A stretch of 49,232 nt of DNA, from NCBI GenBank assembly GCA_023664665.1, contig JAMPEY010000023.1, forward strand, positions 1 to 49,232, written 5' to 3'. Both the position numbers and the translations under genes were made by a program. Each line of letters starts with the position of its first letter. Position 1 is the stretch's first letter. This DNA is from Lachnoclostridium sp. (GTDB lineage Bacteria; Bacillota; Clostridia; Lachnospirales; Lachnospiraceae). Under the pieces are notes generated by a model, which had not been told where the DNA came from, searched no databases, and was given only the letters and a program-made list of their open reading frames with translations. Below, one piece after another: positions 32,281 to 41,203 of the stretch.

Positions 32281-34398
32281 TCAACCATCCGCAATCAACT
32301 GCCTGATAAAGTTATCCGCATCGGAACCTTCCTGATACAGCCCCATATTCAATACCTGTTCCGCCAGACTATAAATACTCCTTGCCACTATAGGCCCATA
32401 GATTACCGTTTCCGCTCCGTCCTTTTCCAATACCGCATATCCCCTGAAGGCAAATTCCGTCCGATACTGTTCGGTAGGCAGGCCTACCAGCACGGAAGTA
32501 AAGCGGTATCTGCCGGACACGGTTTCATATATCTTATCCTCCCGGACGCCGTTATCATTCACCCCGTAGGAAAGTCCGCCGGCCACTTTCTGTCCGCCTT
32601 TTACCATGGGATAAGTGCTTCGGTTCGCATTATTCATAACCAAGGTTCCGTATTCTTTCAGCGTATATCCGTTTACACCGCCCTGTTCGGTAAGTCTGCT
32701 TCTCAATTCTTGGGAAATGCTGCTTTTAAACCGTATACCGGACTTCCCCGTGATGCGGATGGAAAAACCATGATACCCCAGCAGATTCTCCATTTCCGGC
32801 TGCGGCGTCGCCGTATAAGCGTTGTTTTGATAGGTTAATGTCCAGACATACATGCCTGTGGGAACGCCGTTTCCGTCATATTGATATACCACTGCGCTCT
32901 TGGCGCTGCCATCCTTTGCCGTAATGATATATCTGCCGTTACGGGATGCGGAAGGATATGCTATACCGTCCAGATACACTTCACTGCTGTATCCCGCAGG
33001 AATCTGCAGAACCACATTGGTGGAATAGGTAGGCATATTGCAGGCGCCCTCCGGCATATTCTGATAGACCGGAATTTTAAATACAAAGGAACCCTCCAGG
33101 GAATTCGCCTGCCGATACAGATTCCTCACACTTTTCCCCTCGCCGGACGGCGCCGAAATATTTTGCATATATTGGTGTGTATACAAGGGATTTTTCGCCG
33201 CGGGATTCACATTAAATTTCTGTAAATACAAGGTATCCTGCCCTTTTTGAATATAGTTGGCGGAAATCACATTGGCGCCTCCCAGAATAGAATAATACGC
33301 GGAATTCCAATTCTGATTCTTTGCATAGTTCAGGCCGCTTTCCACAACCGCCTGATTAGTGGTGCCCGTAGCTCCCACATTAAAATAATTATAATATCCC
33401 TCATATCCCGGATAGGTACCGGAGATCAACGGGGATGTGCCCTGCCCCTGCTCCTGATAGATTCTGGCTGCCAGATGAAAAGGGCTCACCTGCCTGATAT
33501 CCTCCGCGCCCACTGCCCATATAATGTGGGCAAAGGTCATATCCGTACCGGGCGCGTTGCTGCCACTGTTCATAAAGGTATTGTTCAAAAAAGCTTCTAC
33601 TGCCGCCTCCGTATGATATTCTTCGTTGTAGGTCAACAGCTCAAATTGAAAAATATTATCCTCCGTCAGCCAGTTCCGGGGATCCATAAAGTATTTTAAG
33701 GCATCCTCCGAAGCAAAATACCAATTGTGCTGGTCGTACAAGCCTTCCTTCATCCAATCTCCGTAGGTATAATAAATCAGACTTTTTGACCCTGTAATCT
33801 CGTTGGCAATGACTTCATTCCAATCCAGCCCCGTTTCCATAGGCACAAAAACCCACTGCGGATGAAGATCCTTTAACTGTCTCAGTTTTTCCTGATAACT
33901 TGCCGGAAACTGCTCAACATCGCTGTAATTGACCCTTACCGTGCCATCTTCTGCGGCATAGTTGACCGCTGCCTCAGGGTTCATTCCGTACTCCGCTTCC
34001 CATGCGAGAAACCTCTGGTCGGAGCAGGCAAGATAGTGCCTGGGGATATAACCGGAATATTCCTGATCCCGGCAATAAAAATTCACATACTCCCACACTT
34101 CATAACCTTCCTCCGAAGCAGAAACGCTGACATCCTGAATAAACACTGTCTGTCCGCTGGGTACGGACACCAGCTCCTCACTGTCGTAAGAAGCTTTCGC
34201 TCTGACAGGGTACTCCGCAGCCAGATATACCAATGCCATAACCGGGCGTTCCTCCACAATCTCCGACAAACTCTCTTTCACTTCCGCGGGAATTGCAAAA
34301 TCCTCCTCCGAAGCATATACCTTTTCCGGAAAGCAGCCCACAAATAAAAACACCACCATTAGGAACGCTACTATTTTTTTCGCTTTGTAATTTATCAT
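32281..34398 (-). CDS. Secreted GH73-type endo-beta-N-acetylglucosaminidase
   Basis: The 705-residue protein has a signal peptide (cleavage probably near VYASEE). An SH3-like domain follows (AEYPVRAKASYDSEELVSVPSGQTVF). The central glucosaminidase domain (about 190-440) includes VSPFHLAARIYQEQG and ISGTYPGYEGYYNYFNVGA, with the likely catalytic Glu in YQEQ. A C-terminal β-rich domain (about 550-700) has the pattern seen in other clostridial wall proteins (SGIRFKSSIS, AFRGYAVLE, ARSIYSLAEQ). Such enzymes cut the peptidoglycan glycan strand. Its position inside a capsule locus suggests it clears peptidoglycan for export or attachment (inference). The start at 34398 is 6 nt after GAGGG. Confidence 0.88.
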   Translation of the reverse strand: MINYKAKKIVAFLMVVFLFVGCFPEKVYASEEDFAIPAEVKESLSEIVEERPVMALVYLAAEYPVRAKASYDSEELVSVPSGQTVFIQDVSVSASEEGYEVWEYVNFYCRDQEYSGYIPRHYLACSDQRFLAWEAEYGMNPEAAVNYAAEDGTVRVNYSDVEQFPASYQEKLRQLKDLHPQWVFVPMETGLDWNEVIANEITGSKSLIYYTYGDWMKEGLYDQHNWYFASEDALKYFMDPRNWLTEDNIFQFELLTYNEEYHTEAAVEAFLNNTFMNSGSNAPGTDMTFAHIIWAVGAEDIRQVSPFHLAARIYQEQGQGTSPLISGTYPGYEGYYNYFNVGATGTTNQAVVESGLNYAKNQNWNSAYYSILGGANVISANYIQKGQDTLYLQKFNVNPAAKNPLYTHQYMQNISAPSGEGKSVRNLYRQANSLEGSFVFKIPVYQNMPEGACNMPTYSTNVVLQIPAGYSSEVYLDGIAYPSASRNGRYIITAKDGSAKSAVVYQYDGNGVPTGMYVWTLTYQNNAYTATPQPEMENLLGYHGFSIRITGKSGIRFKSSISQELRSRLTEQGGVNGYTLKEYGTLVMNNANRSTYPMVKGGQKVAGGLSYGVNDNGVREDKIYETVSGRYRFTSVLVGLPTEQYRTEFAFRGYAVLEKDGAETVIYGPIVARSIYSLAEQVLNMGLYQEGSDADNFIRQLIADG

Positions 34399-34484
34399 TA
34401 TCATCCCTCATTATCTATTGTATCTTGATCATCGGCTGTCCGTTGCTTCTCTACTATATAGACGCAAAATCATTATACTATGTT

Positions 34485-35474
34485 TCACCGCTTCTTTCGA
34501 TTGGTAATTTTTTGATGCAGCTGTCTGGCTTTTTTCGGCGCTATGGCAAAAACGGTATGATAGCATTTATTTTTCACTGTGAGAATGGGATTTGTCATGC
34601 TCCGCAGCCAGTTTTTCCGAAAATACTTCACAACTTTTCCATACATTTCATTCTTTTTATTCATTTGGTCAATGGGAATGTGCAGCATATAATCCAATCT
34701 CTGAAAAATACCGAAGCGAAAAGCCTCTTCCTTAAGCTCCGGACAGCGCTGCTCCACTATTTCCATAACCATATCCGCATTGTCCACATTGTCCGCAAAA
34801 ACTCTCGAAAATCCAACCTGTTTTCTTGTATTGCTTCCCATTCTGCAAAACACATGATATTCCTGCTGCGGCAGGGATGCGATGATTCCTATTTGCGGCA
34901 GCAATTGTACCAGCAGATGAAAATCTTCATTCAATACTCCCTCCGGAAACCGCAGTGTTTGAAACAATTCCCTTTTTAACAGTTTCGTACAAAAAGAACA
35001 ATCCCCCCTGTGAAGCAGAAGTTCCCGCAAAAAATCCACACTTTCCATACAGATGGCAAACTGCGGCGGTTCGCAAATATTAGGAAGCTGCTTTCCTTCT
35101 TCGTCCAATTCATCTCTGCCAATCTGTGCCACCGCAACATTATATTTTTCTATGGCTTCATAAAGATGCTCATACATATGGCTGTCAATATAATCGTCAC
35201 TGTCCACGAAACCCAGATATTCGCCTTGTGCCTTGGCGATTCCCAGATTCCGCGCCGAGGAGGAACCCCCGTTTTCCTTGTGGAAAACCCGGATTCTTGG
35301 GTCCCCTTTTGCCAACTCTTCACAAAGCTCCCCCGTGCCGTCCGTGGAGCCGTCATCAATTAAAAGAATCTCCAGATTTTTGTATGTCTGGGCAGTGACG
35401 GAGCGGACACATCTGGGCAGATACTCTTTGATATTATAGATAGGAATAATAATACTGATTAAAGGTTGTTCCAT
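34485..35474 (-). CDS. Family 2 glycosyltransferase
   Basis: The 329-residue enzyme begins ISIIIPIYNIKEYLPRCVRS and has LLIDDGSTDGT, NGGSSSARNLGI and the DXD-containing GFVDSDDYID near residue 95, all standard for capsular GT2 enzymes. The remaining helical part includes a Cys-containing acceptor-side segment (LHRGDCSFCTKLLKRELF). There is no clear membrane anchor. Its start overlaps the end of the tandem GT4 gene by 16 bp, so expression is coupled. Donor and linkage are unknown. Confidence 0.92.
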   Translation of the reverse strand: MEQPLISIIIPIYNIKEYLPRCVRSVTAQTYKNLEILLIDDGSTDGTGELCEELAKGDPRIRVFHKENGGSSSARNLGIAKAQGEYLGFVDSDDYIDSHMYEHLYEAIEKYNVAVAQIGRDELDEEGKQLPNICEPPQFAICMESVDFLRELLLHRGDCSFCTKLLKRELFQTLRFPEGVLNEDFHLLVQLLPQIGIIASLPQQEYHVFCRMGSNTRKQVGFSRVFADNVDNADMVMEIVEQRCPELKEEAFRFGIFQRLDYMLHIPIDQMNKKNEMYGKVVKYFRKNWLRSMTNPILTVKNKCYHTVFAIAPKKARQLHQKITNRKKR

Positions 35475-38041
35475 ATTTTCCGTGTCTTTCCTTCCGTTAA
35501 CAGTCCGTACATCCGCCTTTCGGAAATAACAGGCGCAGGGGAGAGCGGACCTGTTTGGGGCAGCGTCAAAACCGTTTTCTGCCCTGCCTCATCCGGCATT
35601 ATGTCTTTCCGTTTTAAAAAGCCCGACTGCACACAGAAATCCTTAAGTCGTGCGGCGGCGTTTTCCGCATTCCATTCTCCCACAATCGTCTCCACGGCAT
35701 TCCTGCCAAGACGCCTGCAAAACTCTCTGTCCTTTAACAGCGTCTCCACCATGGAAAAAAGCTGTTCTTCCCTGCCGTCTTCAAAGAGCAGTCCGTTTTC
35801 TCCATGCCTGATTAAGTAAGGAACCGCTCCCGCCATATGGTCACCTACCACGGCGCAGCCGCTGTTCATAGCTTCATTTACCACGGCTCCCCAGCCTTCT
35901 TTTCTGTCGCTGGTCATCAAAAAAATATCCGCCTGCTCCATAAAAGAACGCACTTCCTTCGGCGTCCGGTATCCCTGCAGGGTCACATGGGAAGCCAAAC
36001 CGTATTCCCTCATCAGCTTCTCCATCATGGGCTCCATCTCTCCGCCGCCAATGATATCCATATGAAACACATAGCCCTTTTCCTTTAAGTATTTTGCCGT
36101 ACGCAGGGGCAGCTCCGGATGCTTCCAATCGATAAATCTTGCCGCCCACAAAATATTTCCGGGCTTTTTGTTTTCCAACAGCTTATCCACATCATAATGT
36201 ACCGTCTCCGGAAAATATCCCCACTTGAGAAGCTTATGGGGATATGCCCTGACAATGGAAAAATCCGATGGCACATAAGCGCCTGCGCAGAGCATGTAAA
36301 CATTTTCCTTCCGATACCGGGTGTGGTCATGATATTTTTTCAAGAGCCCTCTGGGAGAAACCGCTTTCCACTGTCCTGATTTATACAGTCTCTCACTATA
36401 ACGGACCACAGGCTTTCCCGCCTCAAGCCGGGCGGAAATATAGCTCTCGTCGTCACTGCCTCCGAACAGTACCACCTCGCATTCCTCAATCCACTGTCTG
36501 CAAAGCCCGGGCTCTTCATAAAAGTAATGCACATACTCCGGTTTCTGTTCCTGCCACCCCATCTGCCTACGCTCTTCTTCCATGACCTCCGTCTGTATAA
36601 AGGCAAAATCTTCCCCAAGAAGCCGCCTCATGGCATTGCAGAAAGGAATCTGGTGATGGTTGATATAATTGGACACAAACAAAAATTGGGGACAGGGTCT
36701 TTGAGAACTTATTTTTGCATAAATTTCCGTCATTTTGCGGTAGTTTGCTTCCCTGTTATGAGTGCTTTTTGCATGATTTCGTGCATTTTGACAGTAAACA
36801 AGCATCTGTTCCCGATTTCCCCACATCCTGAGAATGGATTCGGACAAAAGCTTGGCATTCTGCCATAAGTCCTGTTCCTTTGGCAAATCCGCCCTTTTTC
36901 TGTCAAAAGAATTCTCCCATGTACGATAACCTTTATAGAGAATGCCGTCCTCACCGTCTTTAAAAATGCTGGCGATTCCTCCCACATCCGCGGCAACGCA
37001 GGGCATCCCCAAGAGCATTGCCTCCCCCAGAGAATTGGGTGAATTTTCTATGGCTGAACAGCACACAAAAAGATGGCTCTTCAAATATCTCTCTTTCATC
37101 TGTTCAGCGTTCAGGCGCCCTAAAAATTCAATATGTTCCTCCAACCCATAATCCTGTATCAAACGGCGAAGATATTTTCCATAGGCGGATAATTTTAATT
37201 TGTCTTTCCATGTTTTGTAATTTACAAGGCTGTTCCCAGCTACAAAAACCTTGGTATCGGGATATTTTTCCAAAACTGCCGGAAGGGCAAGCAGCATATA
37301 GTGAAGCCCTTTAATGGGATAATCCCCCTGACTTAAAAAAACAGAGTGGGGAATACATTTCTCTTCTTCCCAGAGCCCATCATAAAAACAGCTCCTCAGG
37401 GTTTCGTTCATGTGAAAATAAGAGGCGGCCGGATTCCACTCCGCTGTATAATGACGATCCCACTCCGTGCGCCCGGTGACATTTCCCGCCAGCTTCACAG
37501 CCTCTATTTCCATTGTCCCGCGGCGGACAAATTTCTCCTGCTGCCTGCGTATGCTGTCTCTTTTTATGAAGTCCCTGAATGTTACGGAATCCGTCACTTT
37601 TTGGGGCAGCGCCGCAAAATACGCGTTGGCATATACCGAGCACAGTCCTTGGATTCCCACCAGTATCCGGTTCTTTTCCGGAAATGCTCTGCACAGTGCA
37701 AGAGTGTGAGGATACTCCGTTCCAAAACAATGCACAATATCCGGCTTAAAATCCTCCGTAATAAGACGCAAGGATTTTTCCAGCGCAATATCATATTTTT
37801 CGGGACGATTCACATTTTCCTCAAACCCATAACAGACAAGCTCACCTTTTCCCACAGGAACGGTAAGTTTGAGCGGTTTTGAGAAAGGAAACGCCACTCC
37901 CAGCCTAATCCTGTTCTCCTCTTCCCTCTCCAGCACCGCGGAGGCAAGACCGCTGAGCCAGCCTTCCTTATTGGACGACTCCAGCTTCAAATATTCTGCT
38001 ATGACAGGAAGCATGATATTACATATCCAGAGAACCCTCAT
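35459..38041 (-). CDS. Tandem GT4-type glycosyltransferase, two GT-B modules in one chain
   Basis: The 860-residue protein carries two full GT-B modules. Module one (about 1-445) has the N-terminal MRVLWICNIMLP, VFVAGNSLVN and the E-x7-E motif ENSPNSLGE at 332-340, then DVGGIASIF. Module two (about 452-810) starts FLFVSNYINHHQIPF and has AARFIDWKHPELPLRTAKYL, and the second E-x7-E motif EGWGAVVNE at 715-723. The start at 38041 follows GGAGG by 6 nt; the 130 codons upstream in frame overlap the neighbour and are not used. Two retaining linkages could be made in sequence by one protein (inference). A ~50-residue basic tail has no recognised domain. Confidence 0.9.
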   Translation of the reverse strand: MRVLWICNIMLPVIAEYLKLESSNKEGWLSGLASAVLEREEENRIRLGVAFPFSKPLKLTVPVGKGELVCYGFEENVNRPEKYDIALEKSLRLITEDFKPDIVHCFGTEYPHTLALCRAFPEKNRILVGIQGLCSVYANAYFAALPQKVTDSVTFRDFIKRDSIRRQQEKFVRRGTMEIEAVKLAGNVTGRTEWDRHYTAEWNPAASYFHMNETLRSCFYDGLWEEEKCIPHSVFLSQGDYPIKGLHYMLLALPAVLEKYPDTKVFVAGNSLVNYKTWKDKLKLSAYGKYLRRLIQDYGLEEHIEFLGRLNAEQMKERYLKSHLFVCCSAIENSPNSLGEAMLLGMPCVAADVGGIASIFKDGEDGILYKGYRTWENSFDRKRADLPKEQDLWQNAKLLSESILRMWGNREQMLVYCQNARNHAKSTHNREANYRKMTEIYAKISSQRPCPQFLFVSNYINHHQIPFCNAMRRLLGEDFAFIQTEVMEEERRQMGWQEQKPEYVHYFYEEPGLCRQWIEECEVVLFGGSDDESYISARLEAGKPVVRYSERLYKSGQWKAVSPRGLLKKYHDHTRYRKENVYMLCAGAYVPSDFSIVRAYPHKLLKWGYFPETVHYDVDKLLENKKPGNILWAARFIDWKHPELPLRTAKYLKEKGYVFHMDIIGGGEMEPMMEKLMREYGLASHVTLQGYRTPKEVRSFMEQADIFLMTSDRKEGWGAVVNEAMNSGCAVVGDHMAGAVPYLIRHGENGLLFEDGREEQLFSMVETLLKDREFCRRLGRNAVETIVGEWNAENAAARLKDFCVQSGFLKRKDIMPDEAGQKTVLTLPQTGPLSPAPVISERRMYGLLTEGKTRKIWNNL

Positions 38042-38079
38042 ACCCATCCTCCATGCCGCTCTCGGCGGTTCGATTTCCC

Positions 38080-39228
38080 TTAGTTGAATATCCAATTCAA
38101 GTATGGCAGCAGTCTCACATCCACCGCATACATTCCCTTTAATAACATGATAAAATAAAGGATAAAGGCTCCGATAACCCCCACACGGCAAAAGCTTTGA
38201 AACCATCCCTTTTTCATATCTCCTATCAGTTCCGGCAGTAGAAATATCTGGGAAATAATCATGTAATATCCCACTCTCGATACCTCCGGAATAAAAGAAC
38301 CGCAGCAGTAAGCCGCCAAGCCCGCCACATTCAGGAAAAAATAAAAACGCTTTCTGATGCTCTCCGCATCCCCCCGAAACGCAAGGCTCTTCTTGTAACA
38401 AATTGCGCCGAGAATAAGCACCGCCGCACATTTCCCCAGATTCACATAGGATATCTCTCCATTGTCAAATGCAGAATTTCGGTAATAAGGATAGAAGTAA
38501 AAAATAATCTCCCGGTAAAACTCCTGTCCAAACAACAAGCTTGCCGCCAAAAGTCCGCCCAATCCGTAATGCCACCATTTCAAGCGGCGGACAGCCAGCC
38601 ATCTTGCCGCCAGATAGACCGGAATCACCAATAAAATCGACTTATGAAATGCTGTTCCGAAAACTACCCACAAAACGAATTTGCCATACTCTCCCCGAAT
38701 CACATACTTCATGGAATACAAGGCGATTGCCAATGCCAGATAATACCGCACGGAATTGAGACTGTTGAAATAATATCCTCCCGTCATCAGCAAAAACAAA
38801 GAAAAGGCGTAGTTTACACCCTGATCATGCAGCGCCTTCACAAAAAAGAACACTGTCAGAAAGGAAAACAGGGCAAAGATGGGAAGATAATTGTCATAGC
38901 CGAACAAATCCTGCATTCCCTTGACAATCAAATTAAATCCAAATTCCGAAGACACATGGCGTTCCTGCGCAATCAGACGAAAATTGAAACGGTAGGGCCA
39001 ATAATCATTGCCCACGGCAATACGACAAGCTGACACTCCTGTCAACAACCAGAAAACAGCCCCTTCCGCCGTGAGATTTCTCGCCTGCCCACGCGTAAAA
39101 AAGCTTCTCTTGCCCGCCGGACGGCAGCCGCTGATATGTCCGGACACATACTCTCTATTGTCCACACACATAGCAAGGGCAACCGTGAGAATGGTCAATA
39201 TAATATAAACAAGGACACTTGGTTCCAT
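38080..39228 (-). CDS. EpsG/Wzy-like polysaccharide polymerase
   Basis: The 382-residue protein has about ten membrane helices. It carries EpsG-family features: VGNDYWPYRFNFRLI in the first outward loop and GFNLIVKGMQDLFGYDNY. The middle motif NSVRYYLALAIALYSMKYV, followed by AFHKSILLVIPVYL, matches the SxRQ/LA...ai and FH motifs of EpsG and Wzy polymerases. It would polymerise lipid-linked repeat units outside the membrane. It sits between a GT2 gene and the tandem GT4 gene, and is the only polymerase candidate in the window. A GC-rich hairpin (39242-39261) lies just before its ribosome-binding site. Confidence 0.85.
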   Translation of the reverse strand: MEPSVLVYIILTILTVALAMCVDNREYVSGHISGCRPAGKRSFFTRGQARNLTAEGAVFWLLTGVSACRIAVGNDYWPYRFNFRLIAQERHVSSEFGFNLIVKGMQDLFGYDNYLPIFALFSFLTVFFFVKALHDQGVNYAFSLFLLMTGGYYFNSLNSVRYYLALAIALYSMKYVIRGEYGKFVLWVVFGTAFHKSILLVIPVYLAARWLAVRRLKWWHYGLGGLLAASLLFGQEFYREIIFYFYPYYRNSAFDNGEISYVNLGKCAAVLILGAICYKKSLAFRGDAESIRKRFYFFLNVAGLAAYCCGSFIPEVSRVGYYMIISQIFLLPELIGDMKKGWFQSFCRVGVIGAFILYFIMLLKGMYAVDVRLLPYLNWIFN

Positions 39229-39241
39229 AAAACTCCGTTCC

Positions 39242-39261
39242 GCCGCCCCCTAGTTGGCGGC
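39242..39261 (-). promoter_or_regulatory. GC-rich hairpin before the EpsG-like gene
   Basis: GCCGCC and GGCGGC pair perfectly around an 8-nt loop, 13 bp before the start codon. It could limit ribosome access or act as a mild terminator after the GT2 gene. Smaller hairpins of the CCG/CGG type occur at three other gene starts in these operons. Confidence 0.5.
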
Positions 39262-39276
39262 ACCAATAGTATCTCT

Positions 39277-40059
39277 TTAAATCTCCTTGGACGCCTGAAT
39301 CCCCTTTGCCATCCACCCATATGCCTGCTTGAAACTTACCTCCCGGCACAGCACCTTCTTATGTGCCAGCAGAAATCTCCATGCCAATATCCGGGCCGCC
39401 TTACCGTACAGACAGTCGTACAGGACTCCTCTATCATAAAAAAACTTTTCATTGTAACCTTCAAACCAGGTAGAGCCGCCGGCACATTCCCTGCCGATGG
39501 TAACGGGGGCGGTATATACCCGATATCCTTTATGCATAAATTCCTTCAAAAAAAGGCTGTCCTCTCCGTTGCTATATTTGGCGCCCCCTCCGAATAACAG
39601 GGAAAATGTGATTCCCGATTTCAACAGACTGCTCCTCTTCACGGCAAAACTGACGGCTCCGTATCGCCCACAGTTATACCAATGCACTCTTTTCCTTTCC
39701 GTGATATGATAAGTCCGCCTCTCCTTTTCCACAGTAATATTAAAGAGAATCATATCCGCCTTGGGATTTCCTGCAAATTCCCGCAAAACGGCTTCGGCAT
39801 ATCCCTCCTCATATACGATATCTTCATCCGCAAACAGGCAGATATCTCCCTCCGCCCGCAAAATCGCCTCGTTGCGGCTTCTTCCGATACCCCTTTCCGG
39901 AAAAGAAAAAAAACGCACTCTATGTCCCCTGTATTCGACCTCTTCCTGCGCCATACAACCGCATTGGTTAATGATGACCGCATCGGAATCCAGATTCATT
40001 TGTGCCGTAATGTCTTTGACGGAACTGTTCATCACGGATGCCAGAACTTCAATCTTCAT
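39277..40059 (-). CDS. Family 2 glycosyltransferase
   Basis: The 260-residue enzyme begins IEVLASVMNSSVKDITAQMN and has GIGRSRNEAILRAEGDICLFADEDIVYEEGY, where the acidic DED cluster takes the place of DXD. The FGGGAKYSNGEDSLFLKEFM segment holds the ED pair used as base in GT2 enzymes. No membrane anchor is seen. The ATG at 40059 overlaps the TGA of the Wzz-like gene (ATGA), so translation is coupled. The sugar is unknown. Confidence 0.88.
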   Translation of the reverse strand: MKIEVLASVMNSSVKDITAQMNLDSDAVIINQCGCMAQEEVEYRGHRVRFFSFPERGIGRSRNEAILRAEGDICLFADEDIVYEEGYAEAVLREFAGNPKADMILFNITVEKERRTYHITERKRVHWYNCGRYGAVSFAVKRSSLLKSGITFSLLFGGGAKYSNGEDSLFLKEFMHKGYRVYTAPVTIGRECAGGSTWFEGYNEKFFYDRGVLYDCLYGKAARILAWRFLLAHKKVLCREVSFKQAYGWMAKGIQASKEI

Positions 40060-41176
40060 TTGTCCCACCGCACTCCTTCTGCTTCTTCCATCCATAATAA
40101 GCCGCTATCAGAGCTTCATCCGCCTCCCATAAAAGGGCTGCCGTAACGGAAATATCCTGTGCGGCAAAATATTCCAGCAAATACTCCAAGGGCTTCCCTG
40201 CATGGCTTCCCGCCCTGACCACTAACAGACAGGCATCTGCGCTTCGCAGAATCTGCGACCCGTTGCTTGCCTGCGGTCCGTTGCTTGCCTGCGCACCGCT
40301 ACTTGCGAGCGCACCGCTACTTGCGAGCGGTTCAGGAACAGCCATCCACTCCGCTATATCCGGCAGCTTCTCCACTACCCTCACAGGGTCTGTCTTTTCA
40401 TCCACGGTATATACCGCCACCTTCTTTTTTCCCCGAAAACGATATTCCAGATTGCTCTCCAATTCCCTGCTCTTTAGCGTACCCACCGGGACAAGCCCGT
40501 ATCTCATGCGCAGTGTTGCCGGAAGCCAGATACTGTCAACCGAAAGCTCCCGCAGCAGGAAAATCACTACCGCAAAAAAGGCGGAAAGAATACCGCTTAA
40601 GATAAAGGCTCTTGCAGGTCTCACATCCGGCTCTACCAAAACCGCATCCTCCGCAGGCGTCATGACATGAATGTCAGAAATTTCCCGGTTGCTCTGTACA
40701 AATTCCGACACCATTGTTTTTTCTACTGCCTGTGCCACTAATACACACCACCCCGGAGAATACGCCGTCACAATGGTAGAAGGAATGTGGATATCCGAAG
40801 CCACCTTCACCTCTATCATGGAAGCAAGCTGCTCTCTGGAGGTCACATATACGGAATCATAAGTAATTGTCGCCTCTTCCAGATGCTTCCACACGGCATC
40901 CAGAAAATCCGTGGAATGCGCATAAGTATTCCAGCTCATCTCATTAATATAATAATCCCCCGATTTGGAGGGTTCATCCGTATATACAAGCTTATAGACC
41001 GATGTTGCGGCATACTCCGGCGCTCCCCGCAAAAGTACATTTTTGACATAATACCCGCCGCCGAAAAGCAATGTGCCCACCAGAGTCACTAATATTATTT
41101 TATGCAGATTTCTTATCAGCCGGAGCGCTGTCAGTCTCAAATCAAAAGGCTCCCTGCCATAGCATCCTTCCCACAT
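40049..41176 (-). CDS. Wzz/YveK-like chain-length protein with degenerate kinase-like tail
   Basis: The 375-residue protein has two membrane helices (about 25-50 and 190-215) flanking an outward domain, the layout of Wzz/CapA/YveK chain-length proteins. The C-terminal cytoplasmic part (about 235-375) resembles a tyrosine-kinase-type ATPase domain (KKVAVYTVDEKTDPVRVVEKL; ADACLLVVRAGSH) but has no Walker A lysine motif and no tyrosine cluster. Between them is a run of six-residue repeats of the ALASSG type, encoded by an 18-bp tandem repeat. AGGAGAGG lies upstream of the ATG. It probably sets polymer length with the EpsG-like protein. Confidence 0.82.
   Translation of the reverse strand: MWEGCYGREPFDLRLTALRLIRNLHKIILVTLVGTLLFGGGYYVKNVLLRGAPEYAATSVYKLVYTDEPSKSGDYYINEMSWNTYAHSTDFLDAVWKHLEEATITYDSVYVTSREQLASMIEVKVASDIHIPSTIVTAYSPGWCVLVAQAVEKTMVSEFVQSNREISDIHVMTPAEDAVLVEPDVRPARAFILSGILSAFFAVVIFLLRELSVDSIWLPATLRMRYGLVPVGTLKSRELESNLEYRFRGKKKVAVYTVDEKTDPVRVVEKLPDIAEWMAVPEPLASSGALASSGAQASNGPQASNGSQILRSADACLLVVRAGSHAGKPLEYLLEYFAAQDISVTAALLWEADEALIAAYYGWKKQKECGGTNED
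40259..40334. repeat. 18-bp tandem repeat inside the Wzz-like gene
   Basis: About four imperfect 18-bp units encode six-residue repeats: EPLASS, GALASS, GAQASN, GPQASN. As the unit is a multiple of three, copy number can change without breaking the frame. It lies in the linker between the second membrane helix and the final part of the protein. Confidence 0.9.
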
Positions 41177-41203
41177 ATACCTCTCCTGTTTGCTTTTTGG
41201 GGT

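Noticed and set aside
38042..38431. 130-codon upstream extension of the tandem GT4 protein
   Set aside because: It lies opposite no repeat but overlaps the well-supported EpsG-like gene in another frame; GGAGG and MRVLW mark the true start.
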